Below are positions 62,702 through 64,000 of a DNA stretch of 64,000 nucleotides, one piece after another (position 1 is the first letter of the stretch; each line of letters starts with the position of its first letter). The DNA lies in assembly GCF_016907695.1 (NCBI RefSeq), contig NZ_JAFBCK010000001.1, positions 2,721,001 through 2,785,000 of the forward strand. Reading direction: 5' to 3'. The translations under genes and the position numbers were made by a program. This DNA comes from Actinokineospora baliensis. GTDB taxonomy: Bacteria > Actinomycetota > Actinomycetes > Mycobacteriales > Pseudonocardiaceae. The notes beneath the pieces are model-generated. The model saw only the letters and a list, made by a program, of their open reading frames with translations, did no database searches and was not told where the DNA came from.

Positions 62702-62722
62702 AAGTTAACCCACGGGTAACTT
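62702..62722 (+). promoter_or_regulatory. Operator-like inverted repeat before the acyl-CoA dehydrogenase operon
   Basis: AAGTTAACCC and GGGTAACTT flank AC, an imperfect version of the palindrome upstream of the acyl-CoA ligase at 59434. It overlaps the region just ahead of the GAGGAGG ribosome site. A shared repressor is a reasonable inference. Confidence 0.5.
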
Positions 62723-62741
62723 CGCGGTGAGGAGGCACGGC

Positions 62742-63950
62742 GTGGACTTCGCGCATTCGGCCAGGGCGGCGGACCTGCTGGCGCGGGTGACCGGTTTCGT
62801 CCGCGACGAGGTCGAGCCGGTCGAGGCCGAGCACCTCCGCGAGCTCGCCCGGCTGGACAACCCCTGGGTCGTGCTCCCGCTCGTCGAGGAGCTCAAGGCG
62901 AAGGCCCGCGCGCAGGGCCTGTGGAACCTCTTTCTGCCCGAGGAATCCGGTCTGTCCACAGTGGAGTACGCGCCGCTGGCCGAGGCGATGGGCCGCTCGT
63001 TGCTCGCGCCGGAGGTGTTCAACTGCAACGCCCCCGACACCGGCAACATGGAAGTCCTGCACCGCTACGGCAGCCCCGCCCAGCGGGACCGGTGGCTGCG
63101 GCCGCTGCTCGACGGGGCCATCCGCTCCGCGTTCTGCATGACCGAACCGGACGTCGCCTCCTCCGACGCGACCACCATGGCCGCGACCGCGGTCCCCGAC
63201 GGCGACGAGATCGTCCTCAACGGCACCAAGTGGTTCTCCACCGGCATCGGCCACCCGAACTGCGCCGTGGCGATCTTCATGGGCCGCACCGACCCCGCGG
63301 CGCCCCGGCACGCCCAGCACACGATGCTGCTGGTCCCGCTGGACACCCCGGGGGTCGAGGTGCAGCGGATGCTGCCGGTGTTCGGCCGCCACGACGAGCC
63401 GCACGGCCACGGCCAGGTCGGCTTCACCGACGTGCGGCTGCCGCTGGACTCGGTCATCGCCGGTGTCGGCCGCGGCTTCGAGATCGCCCAGGGCAGGCTG
63501 GGGCCCGGCCGCGTCCACCACTGCATGCGGCTGGTGGGGCTCGCCGAGAAGGCCCTGGAACTGGCCTGCCTGCGCGCCACCGGCCGGGTCGCCTTCGGCA
63601 AGCCGCTGGCCGACCTCGGCGGCAACCGCGAACGCATCGCCGACGCCCGCATCGCCATCGACCAGGCCAGGTTGCTCGTGCTCAACGCCGCCTGGAAGCT
63701 CGACACGGTGGGCATCGAGGGTGCCCGCTCCGAGGTGTCGCAGATCAAGGTCGCCGTCCCGTCGATGGCCCTGTCGGTCATCGACCTCGCCATCCAGCTG
63801 CACGGCGCCGCGGGCATGACCGACGACTTCCCGCTCGCCGCCGCCTACGCCTCCGCCAGGTCACTGCGCCTGGCCGACGGCCCGGACGAGGTGCACCGGG
63901 GCGTCGTCGCCCGTGTCGAGCTGGCGAAGTACCGGAGGGAAAGCCGTTGA
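62742..63950 (+). CDS. Acyl-CoA dehydrogenase
   Basis: The 402-residue flavoenzyme oxidises acyl-CoA or a related thioester. It shows MTEPDVASSDATTM (substrate/FAD contact), NGTKWFSTG, GRVAFGKPL and the C-terminal IQLHGAAGMTDDFPLA and GPDEVHRGVVAR motifs. The N-terminus (VDFAHSARAADLLARV) matches the longer actinobacterial type used in fatty acid or aromatic acid catabolism. GTG 62742 follows GAGGAGG. Its stop overlaps the SDR start, forming an operon under the palindrome at 62702. Confidence 0.93.
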   Translation: MDFAHSARAADLLARVTGFVRDEVEPVEAEHLRELARLDNPWVVLPLVEELKAKARAQGLWNLFLPEESGLSTVEYAPLAEAMGRSLLAPEVFNCNAPDTGNMEVLHRYGSPAQRDRWLRPLLDGAIRSAFCMTEPDVASSDATTMAATAVPDGDEIVLNGTKWFSTGIGHPNCAVAIFMGRTDPAAPRHAQHTMLLVPLDTPGVEVQRMLPVFGRHDEPHGHGQVGFTDVRLPLDSVIAGVGRGFEIAQGRLGPGRVHHCMRLVGLAEKALELACLRATGRVAFGKPLADLGGNRERIADARIAIDQARLLVLNAAWKLDTVGIEGARSEVSQIKVAVPSMALSVIDLAIQLHGAAGMTDDFPLAAAYASARSLRLADGPDEVHRGVVARVELAKYRRESR

Positions 63951-64000
63951 CCCGCGAGAACATCTTCATCACGGGTGCCAGCTCCGGCCTCGGCGCCGAG
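63947..64000 (+). CDS. SDR family oxidoreductase (3' truncated by window edge)
   Basis: Only 18 codons are present. TTG 63947 overlaps the dehydrogenase stop (TTGA) and follows GGAGGGA. The segment NIFITGASSGLGAE is the Rossmann NAD(P) motif TGASSGLG of a short-chain dehydrogenase. It is likely the second enzyme of the acyl-CoA dehydrogenase operon. Confidence 0.85.
   Translation, partial: MTRENIFITGASSGLGAE

Overview
The window is high-G+C DNA with strongly G/C-biased third codon positions, many GTG starts and frequent 4-base GTGA stop/start overlaps. That points to an actinomycete. The order clpS, DUF2017, S58 peptidase, mec, cysO, cysM, rhomboid, murI, metallo-hydrolase, rph, rdgB is a conserved actinobacterial core block. 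The exosortase locus, BldD-like and SARP-type regulators, bacterial PH-domain pair and many secreted proteases fit Pseudonocardiaceae, but no 16S gene is present, so the family is an inference.

Layout. 0.2-5.4 kb: a divergent locus with an exosortase, a processive family-2 glycosyltransferase, a secreted protein with a C-terminal sorting signal, a 53-residue LAMTG membrane peptide and a UDP-GlcNAc 2-epimerase. 5.2-7.1 kb: NAD salvage (pncB-pncA). 7.3-15.1 kb: the core block, including the CysM/CysO/Mec route to cysteine. 15.1-20.9 kb: a SxxK hydrolase, bcp, a lipoprotein, smpB, a Baeyer-Villiger monooxygenase divergent from a TetR gene, and small proteins. 20.99-23.5 kb: a tRNA with a UAG anticodon, then a more AT-rich patch with a PD-(D/E)xK-type nuclease, a zinc-ribbon protein, an EACC1 conflict-system component and an HTH regulator. 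23.6-27.8 kb: an LCP ligase and a phospholipase A2/acyltransferase/DUF4383 fusion. 28.2-36.7 kb: a giant XRE-SARP-NB-ARC-TPR regulator, an MFS exporter, an SDR and a membrane GGDEF protein with a repetitive N-terminus. 36.7-43.6 kb: an FMN hydroxyacid oxidase, two membrane/TPR proteins, a Bcr/CflA exporter and a two-domain fatty acyl-CoA reductase.

43.6-44.8 kb is non-coding and carries three copies of a 148-base element with long terminal inverted repeats. 44.8-50.6 kb has the bPH2 pair, a glutamate-cysteine ligase, orn, tRNA-His, a chymotrypsin-fold protease and an S4 protein. 50.6-62.6 kb is rich in cell-wall and secreted enzymes (L,D-transpeptidase, M28 aminopeptidase, alpha-lytic-type protease with PPC domain, subtilase), with tRNA-Lys, a LysR regulator and a family-A DNA polymerase between them. 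59.4-64.0 kb carries an acyl-CoA ligase and an acyl-CoA dehydrogenase/SDR operon that share a palindromic operator-like motif.

The best candidates for something new are: the exosortase locus with its mini LAMTG peptide; the EACC1/zinc-ribbon/nuclease patch beside the odd tRNA; the phospholipase-acyltransferase fusion; the 148-base palindromic elements; and the sulfur-carrier protein that needs its C-terminus trimmed.
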